Below, one piece after another: positions 13,118-54,600 of a stretch of DNA of 64,000 bases (position 1 is the stretch's first letter; each line of letters opens with the position of its first letter). Location: positions 77,501 to 141,500 of the forward strand of contig JAXRKP010000433.1 in the NCBI GenBank assembly GCA_037039925.1, read 5' to 3'. The translations under genes and the position numbers were made by a program. Source of the DNA: Doris montereyensis (taxonomy: Eukaryota > Mollusca > Gastropoda > Nudibranchia > Dorididae). The notes under the pieces are model-generated. The model was not told where the DNA came from. It did no database searches and saw only the letters and a program-made list of their open reading frames with translations.

Positions 13118-13262
13118 TTTTGTTTGCTTCTTTGAAATGAAGCCTGTCCACCATTGCGGTGATCTCAGGGTGAGTTAAGGAAACAGCAAGACGAAAGATA
13201 AGTGAAAAGGAAGGAAAGAAGTAGGACCTACCAGCAGCACCCACCACAAAGAGAAGAGAGGG
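13118..13262 (+). repeat. Dispersed short repeat, copy 1
   Basis: Carries TGTCCACCATTGCGGTGATC, then TCAGGGTGAGTTAAGGAAACAG and GTAGGACCTACCAGCAGCACC. Shared with copies at 22480, 26025, 28430, 47325 and 47880. No coding capacity; likely a SINE or small non-autonomous element. Confidence 0.75.
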
Positions 13263-15734
13263 AGACAGACGAGTATGAGTCAGTCAAAAGGACAAAAAGT
13301 GCAAAATGCCACAAAAATAAAATAAAACCAAAATAACGACTAAGCCAAAAATATATTTGAACACAAATTCAAATAGAGAACGAAAACACATAGAAACAAT
13401 TAAGTACCGGTAGGCTTAAAAACACTGAACATTCCACAATACAATAATGAATACAATAAGGCACATATTTTATTATATCAACGAACACTTTATTTAAGTG
13501 ACTGTGTTGCAGGTAAGTGTCCTCCAAAAAATCTAACCTCCTGCCCCTCTTGTAGTCAGGGCTGCATTTTTAAATAACACATAATTTAATATTATATATA
13601 TATATATAATATAGATTGATCTGAACAGGTAAGAATTGTTTGACTTCTTGTACAAAACAAAATTTAAAGGACAGTAATCAGAATAATGACAAGTCCACAC
13701 AGACACACCTAAATCATCTAGAGAAGCAAGAACATGTCAACAAAATAATAGTAATAGGCAACAAACAACCAACATATATTACCTTGTAAAACCTATCATC
13801 GATGAAATTGTCTAAATGCTGAAACTGTCTAAACCAGGAAGTCCATGATATATTACTAACATTAGACAAGAGATTTGTCCTTGAAATGATCAAATCTTTC
13901 GCTTCTTTCGCGTCTTTACGCGTACAATGTTGGAGGCCTTGAACCAAAGAAAGGCTACATTCACACAAATGATCTGAACAAAAATTTGTTTTTCTTCCCG
14001 CCTTACAATTTTACTCTAGTTCAATCTCATCAGTCAAAGAGAGGACATTTGTTAAAATCTTTCAAACAATTCAACCCAAACCATGCAAGTTTGTGCTCAA
14101 CTGATTTTTTGTTGGGGTTTTTTTGCTTCCTTCTTCTCGAGACAAATGTAGTTATAATCCAAAAAGCAGTAAGAAGCATGACAGAATGTTTGCAGCCCTA
14201 CTCAAGGATTTACTACATTTGTTTTCTCCTGAAAAATAACCTTTGGCAGACTTCTTACTACATGTTTAGACAGTTTCATCGATAATATGGTGCAATGGGA
14301 TAATTCTACAATGTGCCCATTGTCTATCATGATAATGATAGTACTAGCACTCTTACTCTTACTGGTAAAACTCCACCAGGCTGTTACTCCACACTTCAAA
14401 AACAACAAAACAAATGAAGAGAAGTTGGACCGTTTCAGGAGGACAATAATTTAGACAGATAATTAACTGTGGAATGATGATATTACTATTTACAACACAA
14501 AAGAAAAATCATTTTGAATTCATGCAAGGTATTACATATACTTGCTACATGTAGGGCAGGAGGGAATTAATTAAATATACATTGGGATGGAGACAGCACA
14601 TTTATTTCCTGGATTGTTCTGAGTTTTCCTTTTTTTCTCTTCTTTTGTGATAGTTTTGTGTTGTGTGTGTGTTTTGCCTTTAAATAATTCTTTTTACATA
14701 TCATGATTTGAGTGTTTAAGATAACTCTCTTGTCATATGTAACAAAAGCAATAGCAATAAAAATCAATATAGATCTTTTTTGTAGATACACACATAATGG
14801 TTTGGCATTAATGCGGACATGATTCGATGACAAAATGAGTGAAAACATTAATTTTAAAGAGACCAAAGAAAAAGTAAAAAGACAGCACATATTTGTTGTA
14901 AAGAAATGCAAATGAGATGAAATTTTAAGCACTGCTTTTCATCCGAAAATAAGAATCAGGTTTTAATACCGTATATGAGAACCAAGCCTCTCCTTCAGAG
15001 AATTGTAAATATTTCTTAAATGAAGAGGGGAAAGCACAAGAATTTAACCATGAATAGATAATGTGGTTGTTAGATGCTGCCTAGGGGGATGCAGATGGAA
15101 TATTAATTGACTCTATTTTTTTCTTCTCTATTGTTCAGTCTATATACAATAAGAAAATATCACAACTTTTTGTACAAAAGTATGAAGGACAAAGCATTCG
15201 TTTTTAGCTTCCAAGAGTAGGAACTCCTTCTTTTGTTTCTTTTTGTTATTTAAGGTTTGTTTTTGCTTTTTATTTTTTCCTTTTTTTCTTTGGCTGTCAT
15301 TTTTGCCAAACCTTTAAAAACTAGGGCATGTTTGCAAAGATAAAGATTACTCTATTGCATTCATATAGCCAGCCTACCATATAAAAATGCCAAAAATAGA
15401 GTTAAATCACAATTTGCACAATACACATGACACAAAGGCTAGTGAGAGAATTGGAATACTCGGACATAGAAAGGGACTGTGGCGAGAATGAGATACGAGT
15501 TCGATAAGGTGTTAGGAAAGGATATAAAGATAAGAGAAGTCTGAATGCAGAGCAGATCAAAATCAGTTTTTAAGTCCATCAAATAGGGGGTATGTATGGG
15601 TTCACTCAAAGAAGGCTTCATAACAGCATTTCTATTCCTTCGCTTTTAACTTTAACAGCACTTTGGACAACCAGATGATAAGATGAAGAGTTAGTCATTA
15701 GATTGCATAAATTGATACCATGCATGTAACAATT
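13263..15734. other. AT-rich gene-free region downstream of KAT6
   Basis: Small (TA) run at 13595-13612; nothing else assignable. Part could be an extended KAT6 3' UTR. Confidence 0.4.
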
Positions 15735-16202
15735 TTGTACATGGTATAAGCCTTTATTTATTCACTAGCTTTATGAAAAGCTAGTACCCTTATAATAATT
15801 CAGAAACAAATGTTGCAACACGCCCACAATATTGTGTGATTGTAATGCTGAAATGTTGATCAGTTCAAACACACTTTAAAAAACCTGAAACTACGATTGG
15901 AAAGCAAACTGGGACATTTTCAATTTTGCTTACTTAAAAACCATAACATTTTTGTTTCACATTGACTTTATAATACAAAAAAATATAAAAGATTCCCATG
16001 TGACATCTCATGCAGCTTAGACATCTCAATTTGTGAGAGTCAATAGCTTGTAAATAAGAATAAAACTGCCACCTGCTGATTTCAAAGTCATCATGTCTCA
16101 AACTAGTCAAACATTTACATTTCAAGACTCCACCACACACTTGATCTCATTTCTTCACAATAGTCTGAGTCTTAACTTAGTTTTTGAGTGAAAAGTATAG
16201 TG
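15735..16202 (-). other. Likely KAT6 3' UTR
   Basis: AT-rich sequence downstream of the stop. The first minus-strand AATAAA signals (plus-strand TTTATT) are at 15753-15758 and 15757-15762, suggesting cleavage near 15735. Longer 3' UTRs cannot be excluded because the next several kb are also AT-rich and gene-free. Confidence 0.35.
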
Positions 16203-43522
<27,320 letters not shown>

Positions 43523-43716
43523 TGTGGTTATGTTTTAAATTTATAAACAAAAAATACTGGCTTCTGTGAGCCACTTTAAACAAGTGGACTGACTTTTACA
43601 TCTTAATTTTCCTTACACCAACATAAATACTTTTCAACACATGCAGGAAGGAAGAATCTTTATTTATGTGATGAGACTGAAGTCTGTTGTGAGGCCTTAC
43701 ATGAAACATCTTTCAT
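43523..43716 (-). other. Probable KAT6 5' UTR continuous with coding exon 1, with an upstream ORF
   Basis: A TTTTTTTTCTTTCACAG acceptor precedes 43716. If used, the transcript begins this exon with an ATG opening an 18-codon upstream ORF (MKDVSCKAS...) that stops before the main ATG at 43522. A weaker acceptor (GCTCACAG) at 43564 would remove it. Confidence 0.35.
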
Positions 43717-44735
43717 CTGTGAAAGAAAAAAAAGACGAAACTTTAATTTAAAGTTCTTGAGAGTGATTTTCTTTAAACTAATGTAAATGCATATATTTTA
43801 TATCCATCATCACAATATTCACACGTTGTTTCTGCCACATAGTTGCCATAGTTATTATCTAAATCTAGGGACCAAAATTTAGCAAGCTAAGATTGATTTA
43901 GACTATAAGGTTAGAAGGTGAGAAAAGTGTGATGAAATAATAAAAGGAAATGTAGAATCTACATTAAAAAACTGTAAATCAGATCTAAAATATTTTCCTT
44001 CTATTTCATGTTAACACTCAGTTCATGATCCTTCCATCATCCTTTGTGAGATTTTTTCAGCAGCATAGGACATCTGATCTGTTGTCAGAGATTTGACTAA
44101 GAAGCCTACTTTTCTTTTTAAATGAAAGAAAATGTCCCTTTCATACATTACTAAATTTTTACTCCAGTCCACTGTTGGCCTCAGGCAAGACTGTTGCTCA
44201 ATATCCCCCTTAATCAAAATGCTCGTCACATAACTGTAACGGGAAAAATGGTCATTGTCTCAAATCGAGTCCAAACATTCTAATGGGAAAGTCACTGTAA
44301 CCTAAAATCCTAGCACTTATTTATCAGCTGTTGGATTTAGATGTAATATGCAATCATCATACAGCATACTATGCACTTGATGTTTGGATGGCATGTGTAG
44401 CTATATTGCATAGATGTGTGAATAAGACAATGCAGGTTTGTAGAGTCATCACATCAAGTGATCGACAACGATGAATGGCTGGCTAGATACTGGATTTAGA
44501 TAGAGACACGCACTGAACTGTACTAAATAAACTTCCAAAGAACCTACTTAAATACATGAATATATGCATTCAACATTTAGATCTATGTGCATGTTACACA
44601 AATGTATTTTACTGTGTTTAATGTATCAATCGTGATTTTCGAAACATAACTAGGATAAAATTCATACGCGATCGCCAATAATATATTCAGCCCCCCTCCC
44701 CCGCATGTAAAAGCCGTTATTGCGTTTCAAAGTTC
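43717..44735. other. Upstream region, nothing assignable
   Basis: Probably KAT6 first intron if the 46.4-kb leader exon is real. A 68-codon minus-strand frame at 44229-44023 has no recognised homology. Confidence 0.4.
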
Positions 44736-44736
44736 T

Positions 44737-45116
44737 CTTCCCAAGTCAGTCGTCTCTATTATTACCCCCGCTTTAGCACCGCCGTCGTGCATTTCCCACT
44801 ATTGTGCCTGTATTCAGCGGCGCTAAAGTGGGAGTAATAATAGGAAGACGATTTGAAGGCCTGCTTGCCTGGCCCAAGTCGTCTCCCTATTATTATTCCC
44901 ACTTTAGCACCGCTGCATTCACAATGGTCAGAGGTGCTAAATTGGGTGTAATAGTGACAGTCAAGAGGCCCTTCATAACACGTAGCGCAGCGCTCTAGCG
45001 ATCGAGGAGTATGAGAATAATGAGAGTGAAAGAAGGCTACCAGGACCATGCCCAGTATCGAGCATAAACTTGGTAATCGTATTCAAGATGATATCTTGGC
45101 GGTGCTAAAGTGCTAT
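44737..45116. repeat. Chain of alternating inverted repeats
   Basis: Five arms of one ~35-nt motif in alternating orientation: CCCCCGCTTTAGCACCGCCG (about 44766), CGGCGCTAAAGTGGGAGTAA (44818), TTCCCACTTTAGCACCGCTG (about 44896), AGAGGTGCTAAATTGGGTGT (about 44930) and GGCGGTGCTAAAGTGCTATT (about 45099). Adjacent arms can pair as hairpins. Confidence 0.8.
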
Positions 45117-45424
45117 TATCCAGACTATTGTTGCTGATTGTCTAGTCTCAACATGAAAAGCACATTGCATTTCAAGAGGTGTGTAAATGTATAAGACAAC
45201 CATATTTCATTCGAGGGCTTATAGGTTTGTGAGGGCCTTAAAATAAGGCAAAATATGATAATTTGTCACGAAGCTGGTGACGGTTGTCTTCAAAGACTTT
45301 TTTCACAGAAAGAAAGGGAATTCAGACTTGGGAATGGTATATAAGCTAAGAAGTGGAACTAGAAGGAAATGCCATGCTATAACCTCAATTTTGATATTGT
45401 TTTTATCCAAAATGGCCTATTCCC

Positions 45425-45965
45425 AGTGCCACATAGATCTAGATATATATCTATCTCCTCCGTGAAAAAAGGTCCTGTTCCAATTAGAATAGTCTTCGAC
45501 TTTATTAGTCTCTAGCTTTAGTCTAGATCTCTAGCCACAGATATGAAGTATGAAGACTAGATAGTAGATTATTAGACCCACTAGACTAGAATCTATATTA
45601 GATCTATCTAGATTCTAAATCTAGAACTAGACTTCTAGATCTAGAATTACATTAGAGGGGTTCTGCCAGTTATGGGTCTAAAACCTAGACTGGCATTAGA
45701 TCTAGATCTTTTCTAGATTCTACAATCATGATGAAAGATTTTGGATCTGGGTTCCAGGTCTCTAGATGACAAATCTAAATCTCTAGATCTAGACAGCATG
45801 CTTTTTATAAATAATCTAGAGATCTAGATCTAGATCTAGATAAATATAGATCTAGATGTAATAATGAATCTATTCTGATGAACAATTCCATCGAGACTAA
45901 TTTACTAGAGCTAGATCTTAGCTGTAGTAAGATCTAATAGACATTTACAATATAGATCTAGAATC
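45425..45965. repeat. Dense TAGATC/CTAGAT palindromic cluster
   Basis: Dozens of AGATCTAGAT and TCTAGAT motifs over ~540 bp, including the run at 45820-45855. Located between KAT6 and its presumed promoter. Confidence 0.85.
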
Positions 45966-46368
45966 TAGATTTCTAGCAATTGATGGAGATTTGTTAAAAC
46001 AGATAACACACACTGAACTCAGCCCTTGCTGTGTAGACACAATTGGGACGGGTAGGGAATGGCGGGGGTTTAGACCAAAACAAAGTCAGGTGTAACACAT
46101 GATTGTATATCTAATATTGGTCTAACTGGCATTCGCAGTGTACATTAGCATTATCATGAAATAGCTATATAACATTTTACTCGATCGATGGCATTATTGC
46201 GTTTGTACAAATTGTTGACTGTGCCGTAATTCACCTACCAAGCCAGGTTGGTGAGTCCAGCACACGACCGACCGTCGCGCTATTTTTTTCAAATATCAAA
46301 AGTGATTTACACCTTTTGCACTCTTGTTGCAAAACTTAATCAATGATTTATAAACGCTGTTAATTTAC

Positions 46369-46500
46369 CTAATTTTTGGAACTATTCCCACACAAAACAG
46401 ACGACAAATTAGAGAAAAATTCCTCGAATAGTCACAAAATTTATCGACATTGAAACGCAAAGCAGGCTCACTCAATCAAATATGGCTGCCAACATAACAC
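46369..46500 (-). promoter_or_regulatory. Possible KAT6 5' non-coding exon and promoter area
   Basis: On the minus strand a stretch near 46480 carries GGCAGCCATATTTG (its plus-strand complement contains a YY1-like ATGGCTGCC) and ends in an AG|GTAAAT donor at 46369/46368. The first coding exon could be reached through a strong pyrimidine-rich acceptor at 43717, giving a 5' leader with a short upstream ORF starting at 43716. This is a prediction from signals alone. Confidence 0.25.
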
Positions 46501-47324
46501 TCCGAGAGTTATCGGAATGACAAGTTGTTTATCTTCGATAATAGAATAAATTAATCTGTTCAACAAAATTTGTCGTCTTTTCACATCTTATCATGACCTA
46601 ATTTATACATCACTTAGGCATTTTCTTATTCTCTTACCCGTTATGTGAAGTAATTTTAGAACTATTTTTCCATTAGATGCGGTGTGACCCTCTTACTTCC
46701 TCAAAGGACTCAGAATGTAGGGCTGAAAAGAAAAAGGAAAATGCCGCACCATAAGGCAATTTCATTGGTGGATGTAATATCTAGCATCGACCAGTCCGCC
46801 TGTTGACTGATGACCGATGGCCTAAGCATATTGTGCTCTTCAACGTTGCCAAACTTACAACATTATTATTATGATGGAATTGCTCAATATTTTAAGTTGT
46901 GTAAAAGGTGTAAGACAATCGTATAAATGAGCATAAACATAAACATCACACTTAAGCGTGGGAGGAGAATGTTATAGATATACTCGCCATGTTTTCGTCT
47001 TTGTGTAAATAATCGGCCTGTTGATTGGGGACCACATGACATGGGAAGCCCTCGGGCACTTCTCTAGATTCTTGTTGTTTTGTAATTGTAATATCGGTAT
47101 TTCCTGTTTGTTCAAAACAAGTTGTCAGCGTGTCCCGTTTTTATAAGTATATTAGTACGTTGTCAAACGAAAAGCTGCAGGAACCAATCGAATTATTTAA
47201 TTTAGCACACTCGTCATCATCATAATACTAATATGTACTTCTAATAGTTGGTAATAAAATGGATGAGAGAGAGAGAGAGACGGGCGGTACGGAGATCGGT
47301 TTTTTTGGGTGTTTTCGCTTTTAT
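46501..47324. other. Gene-free intergenic stretch
   Basis: Nothing recognised beyond a possible upstream promoter area. Confidence 0.4.
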
Positions 47325-47460
47325 TTTTCCATTGAAATTTATCCCCTCCACCATTGGCGGCAATCTGAGCGTAAATTAAGAGGAAACAGCAAGGATAAAT
47401 GTGAGAGTGTGAATCGAAAGAAGTAGAACCGACCAACCGCGCCCGCCAATCACCAACCGC
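47325..47460 (+). repeat. Dispersed short repeat, copy 5
   Basis: CCATTGAAATTTATCCCCTC, CACCATTGGCGGCAATCTGA and AATTAAGAGGAAACAGCAAG, then AGTAGAACCGACC; same order as other copies. Confidence 0.75.
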
Positions 47461-47642
47461 AGGTGGGGATTACTGGGACACAAAGAGTATGAGAGGGAAA
47501 AGTGGTAAGGGTGCGAGGGTCTTGAAAATTACAGTAAAACGTGTACTGGTGATATGCAAAAAAGAGAGCCCACGAGATAAAACATGGTAATAAAAAATGA
47601 TGTCAACAACAGCAACAAAACTGGAGAAAGAGGGAGAGAGAC

Positions 47643-47677
<35 letters not shown>

Positions 47678-47879
47678 CAGCAAAGCAAAACAGCAAAAAA
47701 ATGGAAACACAGAATTCTGTGGCTGGAATACGATTACGTGTCTCACGTTGTTTCGCATTGGTACATAATTAATAGTACAGTAGGCCTGTTATAACAATTC
47801 AAGGGAAAAAGTGGAAATAAAAACATAAGATACCGTTACCGAAAAGAAGAGTACCACAGCCCCTTAGCATGATCAATTT

Positions 47880-47939
47880 CTTTTTATTTGTTTGAATTTA
47901 CCATATGCCGTGATCTTAGGATAGATTCAGAGGAAACAA
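47880..47939 (+). repeat. Dispersed short repeat, copy 6 (truncated by a Penelope-like fragment)
   Basis: TTTGAATTTACCATATGCCG then TTCAGAGGAAACAACG; it breaks at about 47940, where Penelope-like sequence (AGGCGCAGGAGAATTTCCC) begins. Confidence 0.6.
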
Positions 47940-48300
47940 CGAGGCGCAGGAGAATTTCCCATTCACTATCCAAGCCTGTCTAGGGAACTGAATGGTTGTG
48001 GGGCCGTCCACAAAGGGGCATGTCTTACAGTTAGGGCGTTCACATTTTAATGGACCAGGACATCGAGGAACTCATGACCTGAAAAGTGTGCATTCTCAGG
48101 TCATGCTGAGTCTAGGAAGTCAATAGAGAACCAATTTATAATAAGATTGGGCACAATCAGCCCTGATGGTATGAACGTCTTACATCAATTCGTATAATTT
48201 TCTCTGGAGGTACTCCCATAGTCGGGCACACGCTATCACTATAATCCCTGGCCCTTCACCATCCTCCACCCTACCCCATTCGCCCCACCCCTACCCGCTC
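47940..48300. mobile_element. Penelope-like fragment with mirrored 3' region
   Basis: 47940-48040 matches 10225-10330 in the same strand orientation (reverse complement of a GIY-YIG coding part). 48060-48290 matches 9880-10085 but in the opposite orientation. The result is a head-to-head arrangement of coding and 3' segments. Confidence 0.75.
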
Positions 48301-48885
48301 AAAAAATATCCACTCTCACCCTCCCCCTCCCCCCCATCCTGAGCAAGTTGGGTCCCTTCGGCAAGTTGGGTCCCCATGTGCTTGTCTATGGTCATCATCA
48401 TCATCATCATCATTATTTGTGGCTTGCGTTATTCAACACGTTGCCGACCATCTCTCTCTAGGAAAGCTCAGTAAAGGAATAGCGGAGGCTGGCTGGCTAA
48501 CTTTCGGGGATGCCGATGGTCCCAACGCCACTCGATCATATCTCATCGCTTGTCTTTGTCTCTACGCGGTCAGTGTGTAGTGTGTAATTAGCACGGCGTC
48601 AATTTTCAAATCGAGCTGAGCGTAGTTGTTTTCAAATTGATTATTATTATCAGTTACTCATTCATTTATATTGAATTGTTATTATTATTATCACCATCAT
48701 CATTTACTCATTGGATTGTTATTATTATCAATTTGTGATTATCATCAGTTATTCATTGGAGTGTTATTATTAGATTATCATTTATTCGTGATTATCATCA
48801 GTTGGCCTATTCTCATTGGATTGTAAAATTTGAATTCAATCTAGATTAGATCTAGATCTATCATACTATTATTGTGATATTCAAA
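48301..48885. other. Gene-free stretch with small ATT/ATC repeats
   Basis: A (TCA)n run near 48392-48412 and scattered ATTATTATC motifs at 48640-48790. Confidence 0.5.
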
Positions 48886-49127
48886 ATGTGTAGGAAAGGG
48901 CAGTGTATATGGCCGCAAGAGTGGCTATGATAGTGATAAAAGTGGAGTAAAGAAATCGTTCTTTAGGTTTCCAAAGACACGGTCAAGAGGTTGAAATGGG
49001 TAAAAGTAAAAGCTTTACCAAACAAATTAGATCCCTCAGAGATCACCGAGAACATGACTGTATGTTCTTTGCATTTCCACCAAATGTATAAACAAGAAAA
49101 TGTGGAACTCATGAGATTCCAATTAAG
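48886..49127 (+). pseudogene. THAP-type zinc-finger domain remnant
   Basis: From ATG 48886 the frames read MCRKG..., then VYGRKSGYDSDKSGVKKSFF and RFPK; after a 1-nt shift, DTVKRLKWVKVKALPNKLDP and TVCSLHF. This follows the THAP layout (N-terminal Cys, FFRFPKD, W, CSxHF). No downstream transposase or partner domain was identified, so it may be a remnant of a P-element-type transposase or a solitary exon. Frameshifted and short. Confidence 0.55.
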
Positions 49128-50971
<1,844 letters not shown>

Positions 50972-51041
50972 CCAACTTACTACAATACTACATTCAATAT
51001 TCTATGCTGCAATAATGCTAGTGCTGTGCTCTAGTGCTTGA

Positions 51042-51415
51042 GGCCCCTTTTACACGTACCGTTGATTCATCGACAAACTGTACGATATCGAAAGGATGGC
51101 GGGGAATCCTATCAACTTCTCGATAAACCTGAGCGTGGAAACGAGCAATCCTCTCGATAACGAAGGGTTCTCAGCCCAGGCGCCAGATATTTTCCCGCCG
51201 GCGAACTGAAGGATGAGCGACGAGTGGCGACGAGGGAGTGACTTCTTTGATATTGCCATAGGCGGATTTTAAAATGCAGTCTAATAATGACCTAAATATT
51301 GGTCAAATCAGAAAATTAATATGATTTTCGTGGTGCGACCTAAAGTGAGAGAAATCCGTGCGGGGAACGCAATTTAATGTCGGATTGCCAAGTTAAAATT
51401 TGTGTGTGGGTTTTG
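51042..51415 (+). repeat. Harbinger left terminal inverted repeat
   Basis: Outer tip GGCCCC; internal match to the right end includes ATCGACAAACTGTACGATAT, TTCTCGATAAACCTGAGCGT and ATTAAATTGCG. Confidence 0.88.
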
Positions 51416-51648
51416 TTTTTTCACCATTCGGCCCATCCCTTCATTTTGGAAAGTGAGAGCAAATAACAACACATTCACGTTCCTCTTTGTTGGAGTCAGT
51501 TGAGGCCTACACACACCGTTGTTTCAATTTCATCTAGATCTAGCTGTTCAGTGCTGTTTATTTTTTTGCCTACACGCTACCAGTTTTGCTTTTATTTTAC
51601 ATTTTATACCACAGTTCTTTTAGTTCCGCTAGTACTGATAGTGATACA

Positions 51649-54600
51649 ATGTCCGGGTGGAATAATAAGGAAAATGTTGTACAGTTTATTGAAATTTATC
51701 GTTCGTTACCAGCTTTGTGGAAAGTGAAATCAAAAGCGTACAGCAACAAGTTAACGAGAGAGCTCGCATACTAAAAATGATAGAGTTTTGCCGCAAATTC
51801 GACCCGTCAGCGGACAAGCAGTTTGTTGTGAACAAAATAAATAACCTTAGAAGCGCATTCAGAAAAGAACTGAAAAAGGTGGAAACCTCAAAATTATCTG
51901 GCGCAGGTAGAGATGGGATCTATGAATCGAGGTTGTGGTACTTCCCCTACCTGATATTCATTCAAGACCAAGAGGTCCCAAGGACAGGGATGTCCAACTT
52001 GGACATCGAAAATGCCCGCCCACCAAGCTCATCACTGGGTCCATCGCATTCTCTAAAAAGTGAGGTATGTAGATCTACTTAATTTTTCACTTTCTTTCAA
52101 TTTTCAATAGATAATAAGTTCATTGTTACAGCTAACAACTTCAACTACATTCTGCTTTGTACCCGTAAATTAAATGAAACCTTAATAATATTATTAATAA
52201 TATACCTCTGCATCATCATCACGTCTCAGTACAATGTACTAAACACGTCACCCACCCCATTATTTCACCGCTAATGTTAACATCATGTCTTGTCTTAAAA
52301 AACAAACATATGCACAAGATACAGGTAATAAATATATTTTTTATATCTTTCATTTTAAATGACTTTGGATATCAATATCAATATCATGTGTTTTTACATT
52401 ACCAAAATAAGTTGAACACTATGTTAGTGAATTCAAATTAATTTTACGTACGATGTATCAATATAAGACCAACAGGCACTGAATTTCTTCTACCCACATG
52501 AATATTGAATCAAAAAGCATTTCAACCCTCACAATAAACCATTTTCCTGTCACTGTAATCGTAGTACCAATCCTTTTATTTTTCAAAATCAAGCCAAAAT
52601 GTGACAACAAAATTACTCGTAGGGATAAAATATGGGCAAATCTTCTTGACGATTTATGTAGACGTTTTCTGTCTTACTCCTATATCTATATCAAATTCTT
52701 CAGATACATTTCCAGCTACTCTCACTGCACATGTTGGTTTATTGTAAACACTTTTAATGGCTTCTATTAAATTTTGCTCCACGTTGTGTTTTTTTTTAAA
52801 GGAATGCCATTGTTCGTTCCTCTCACAGTGTCAAATGCCTTTTCTAAGTCAATAAAACACAGGTGCAAGTCAATGTTTCTCTCAAGGAATTTTTCTATTA
52901 TTTGTCTAATTGTAAATATAATGGGACCGTGTACACTTCTTCCTGGTCTAAGTCCACTCTGGTGTTCTTCAATCTGATCCTCTACTCTTTTCCTTAGTCT
53001 CATTTCCAGAATCCTGGCATACACTTTTCCTGGTACGCTAAGTAGTGATATCCCTCTATAGTTTGAGCATTTCATGGTTGATCCTTTCTTATGTATTGGT
53101 ACTACAGTTCCCTTTTGCCAGTCGTCTGGCACCTGTTTGGATTTCCATGTTTGTTGGCATATTGCATGTAGTAGTTTGTCTGCCTCTCTCCCTTGGTTTT
53201 TAATCATTTCTGGATAAACTTGATCTGCTCCTGGGGGCTTTTCCTAATTTCACTTTTCTTATAGCTGTTTGAAGTTCTTCCATTGAGATATCTACATCTT
53301 CAGCTGTCTCATCTCCACTACTTGTTACTCTTAATAATTGATCTGTACTCCTTGTTTCTATTGTTCTGGAGGGATTATGTAATTGTTGAAAATACTTTCT
53401 CCACGTTTCCATGATTTCGCTGTCTCCTTTCATTATTTCTCCTTTGGCGTTCTTAATTTGTCGTATTGGGCATGTTTTGGTCTTTCTCATGCTCTTCATT
53501 GCTCCCCAGAACAGCTTTTGATTGCCTTGATAGCTTTCTTGAAGTCTTTGTCCAAACTCTTCCCACTGTTCCTGTTTTGCTTTCCTTACTTCCACTTTGT
53601 CCATAGTTCTTTTACTCACGTAATCTATCCTATCCTCTGGTCTCTTTGTTTGCAAGTATTTCTTCTAGGCATCTTTCTTTTCTTTGATCTTAGTCTTGAC
53701 ATTATCATTCCATTATGCTGTCCTTTTCCCATCTCCTTTATAATTTGTTTCCTACCACAGATCTCTTCAGTATAACTGAGGAGTGTTTCTTTATAATATA
53801 TTTGCCACTTTTCTTCTATTGTGCTTTCCTTCAGATCCATCTGCCTTTCACTGACAGATCTTTTTATTCTGGATTGGTACACCTGTTTTACTATTGGTTT
53901 ATTTAGTTCTTCTATTTTGAGTTTAGTAGCTTTTTCTCTTTCCTTTTCTGATTGTTTTCTTCAGTTAATACTCTCATTTTGGCTATCACTAGGTGATGAT
54001 CACTAAATATTTCAGCTCCTCTGCTTACTCTAGCATCCATTGTACCGTAAAAAAGGGAGCTGCTAACTATTATGTAGTCTATGATTGACTTTTCACATCT
54101 GTCTTCATTTAGTCTTGTATATTTGTGGATATCTTTATGAGGAAAAAATGTCTTAGTTATTTTCATGTTATTCTTTAGGCAATAATCTATTAGTCTCTCT
54201 CCATTTGGAGAAGTTGTTGTCTCTCCTTCTTTATCTATTACTATTACTCCTCCTGGTGTTTCTACATTGTTGCCTACTCTAGCGTTTAAATCTCCTAAAA
54301 CCATTAATTCTTGTTTGGGTTTGAGATTCTCTGCAGCTATTTGAAAATCATATTCGAAGATATCTTTTTCTTCTGTTGGGGCATCTTCGTTTGGTCCATA
54401 AACTATTAATAATTTATTTTCTCTTCCTTTTGGTTTAATATTTACCTCTTAATAGCCGTGGGCTTACAAATTTCCAACTTTCTAGTAGCATTTCTTGCCT
54501 TTTTTATGCATTAGGAGGCCTACTCCTGCTCTAGCTCTATCTTTGACATCTACTCCAGAGGAGATTAAAGTATGATTTGGTCCTACATTTTCTATTCCTT

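Noticed and set aside
44023..44229. 68-codon minus-strand frame upstream of KAT6
   Set aside because: No recognisable motif, no supporting splice context and a normal length for chance in this composition.
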